From NCBI GenBank assembly GCA_963921935.1, contig OY998176.1, positions 92,382,910 to 92,446,909 on the forward strand: a stretch of 64,000 bases of DNA. Direction: 5' to 3'. This document shows positions 63,494 through 64,000 of this stretch, in pieces. Under the pieces are notes generated by a model that saw only the letters and a list, made by a program, of their open reading frames with translations, ran no database searches and was not told the DNA's origin. Each line of letters opens with the position of its first letter. Position 1 is the stretch's first letter. The position numbers and the translations under genes were made by a program. This DNA comes from Galeruca laticollis (lineage: Eukaryota > Arthropoda > Insecta > Coleoptera > Chrysomelidae).

Positions 63494-63820
63494 GATTCAC
63501 TTTGATGTTTAGATGAGAACTGTATTCACCAATTTTACTGTCAAATCTATAGTAAGGCGAAAGGAAAAAATATAGAAATAATAATGATATGCGCTGTACA
63601 TTACCGAAGATATTGAAGCTATTCGTGAGAACTCAATCATCCGTTCATTGCGGTGAATTAGTGTACATGTTGTCCCTTTTATAGGTCCTGGAGTGTTTTT
63701 GCTTATATATTCACTATTCTATATACCCCCATTTTATTGAGATCTGATTCTACTTGTTTTTTCCACTTAATTTTGGTCGAACTATCGGTCTTGTATTAAG
63801 TGGTACCCAATCAGTTATTA
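63494..63820. other. Gene-free stretch
   Basis: No gene or repeat recognised before the third tandem-repeat element copy. Confidence 0.4.
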
Positions 63821-64000
63821 ATTTTCCGCCCAACCTTTCTATATGCGAGAAAAGTATTGTTTTACCCCAAAAAAAGTTCAAATTTAGAAAAATTTTTTTG
63901 AGTTATTTTTACGTTTTCCATCAACAACAACACGAAAAAACGGTTTTCAGAAAAAAAAATCCTGTGTGTATGTCGTCGTCGTCGTCGTTGTCGTCGGCCA
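63821..64000 (+). repeat. Tandem-repeat element copy 3, cut by window end
   Basis: ATTTTCCGCCCAACCTTTCT, CGAGAAAAGTATTG, ACCCCAAAAAAAGTT and the (GTC)n tract up to GGCCA match 17291-17500 in the same order. The 174-bp units expected next lie beyond the window. Confidence 0.9.

Overview
The window looks like arthropod, very probably insect, nuclear DNA. It is AT-rich, shows spliceosomal intron signals, has no operons, and is almost completely made of transposable elements (TEs) of insect type: piggyBac, PIF/Harbinger with a MADF-domain partner gene, pogo/Tigger, Tc1, DD41D mariners, BEL/Pao, RTE and CR1/Jockey-like LINEs, Penelope-like elements (PLEs), a copia remnant and a MULE remnant. I see no intact host gene. 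The host-like pieces are a THAP-domain exon set (4575-5524, minus, decayed), an intronless USP2/21-like deubiquitinase retrocopy (about 21224-22200) and an unrecognised short ORF near 8207-8386. No rRNA, tRNA or CRISPR array was recognised.

Layout. 1-2937: foldback sequence and a broken copia pol. 2938-4430: piggyBac A, carrying a 232-bp foldback MITE. 4575-5524: THAP remnant. 5780-7963: piggyBac B. 8776-20862: one long pogo element on the minus strand, opened by a PIF/Harbinger element (about 9514-12447) and by a block of a Tc1 element (13702-15417) plus piggyBac C (15418-19637). PiggyBac C itself holds two inverted copies of a tandem-repeat element. 21224-22200: USP pseudogene. 22556-40590: one old minus-strand RTE LINE cut into four pieces by a second LINE (23492-24531), a nearly intact BEL/Pao element (24596-34187, TSD CATGG) and a CR1/Jockey-like LINE (34243-40052) that itself contains a DD41D mariner (37422-40021). 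40564-43127: head-to-head PLE dimer. 43128-46015: MULE remnant and decayed tandem repeats. 46016-46806: a 474-bp-spaced duplicate carrying hammerhead-ribozyme-like folds. 46861-51504: a 358-bp tandem array that turns over into inverted orientation and is bounded by (TA)n on both sides. 51650-53405: pogo B. 55377-58505: two mariner remnants. 59703-62561: PLE C with inverted arms and a 10-bp TSD. 62952-63493: LINE fragment. 63821-64000: third copy of the tandem-repeat element, cut by the window end.

Nothing here works as a living pathway. The interest is the stratigraphy (which element landed in which), the reciprocal antisense exon interleaving of the two Harbinger genes, and self-cleaving-RNA-like folds at PLE termini. 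Nearly every transposase or polymerase is broken by stops, frameshifts or catalytic-residue loss. The BEL/Pao element is the best preserved: one nonsense codon plus one PLE insertion interrupt a frame that would otherwise be 1794 codons long.
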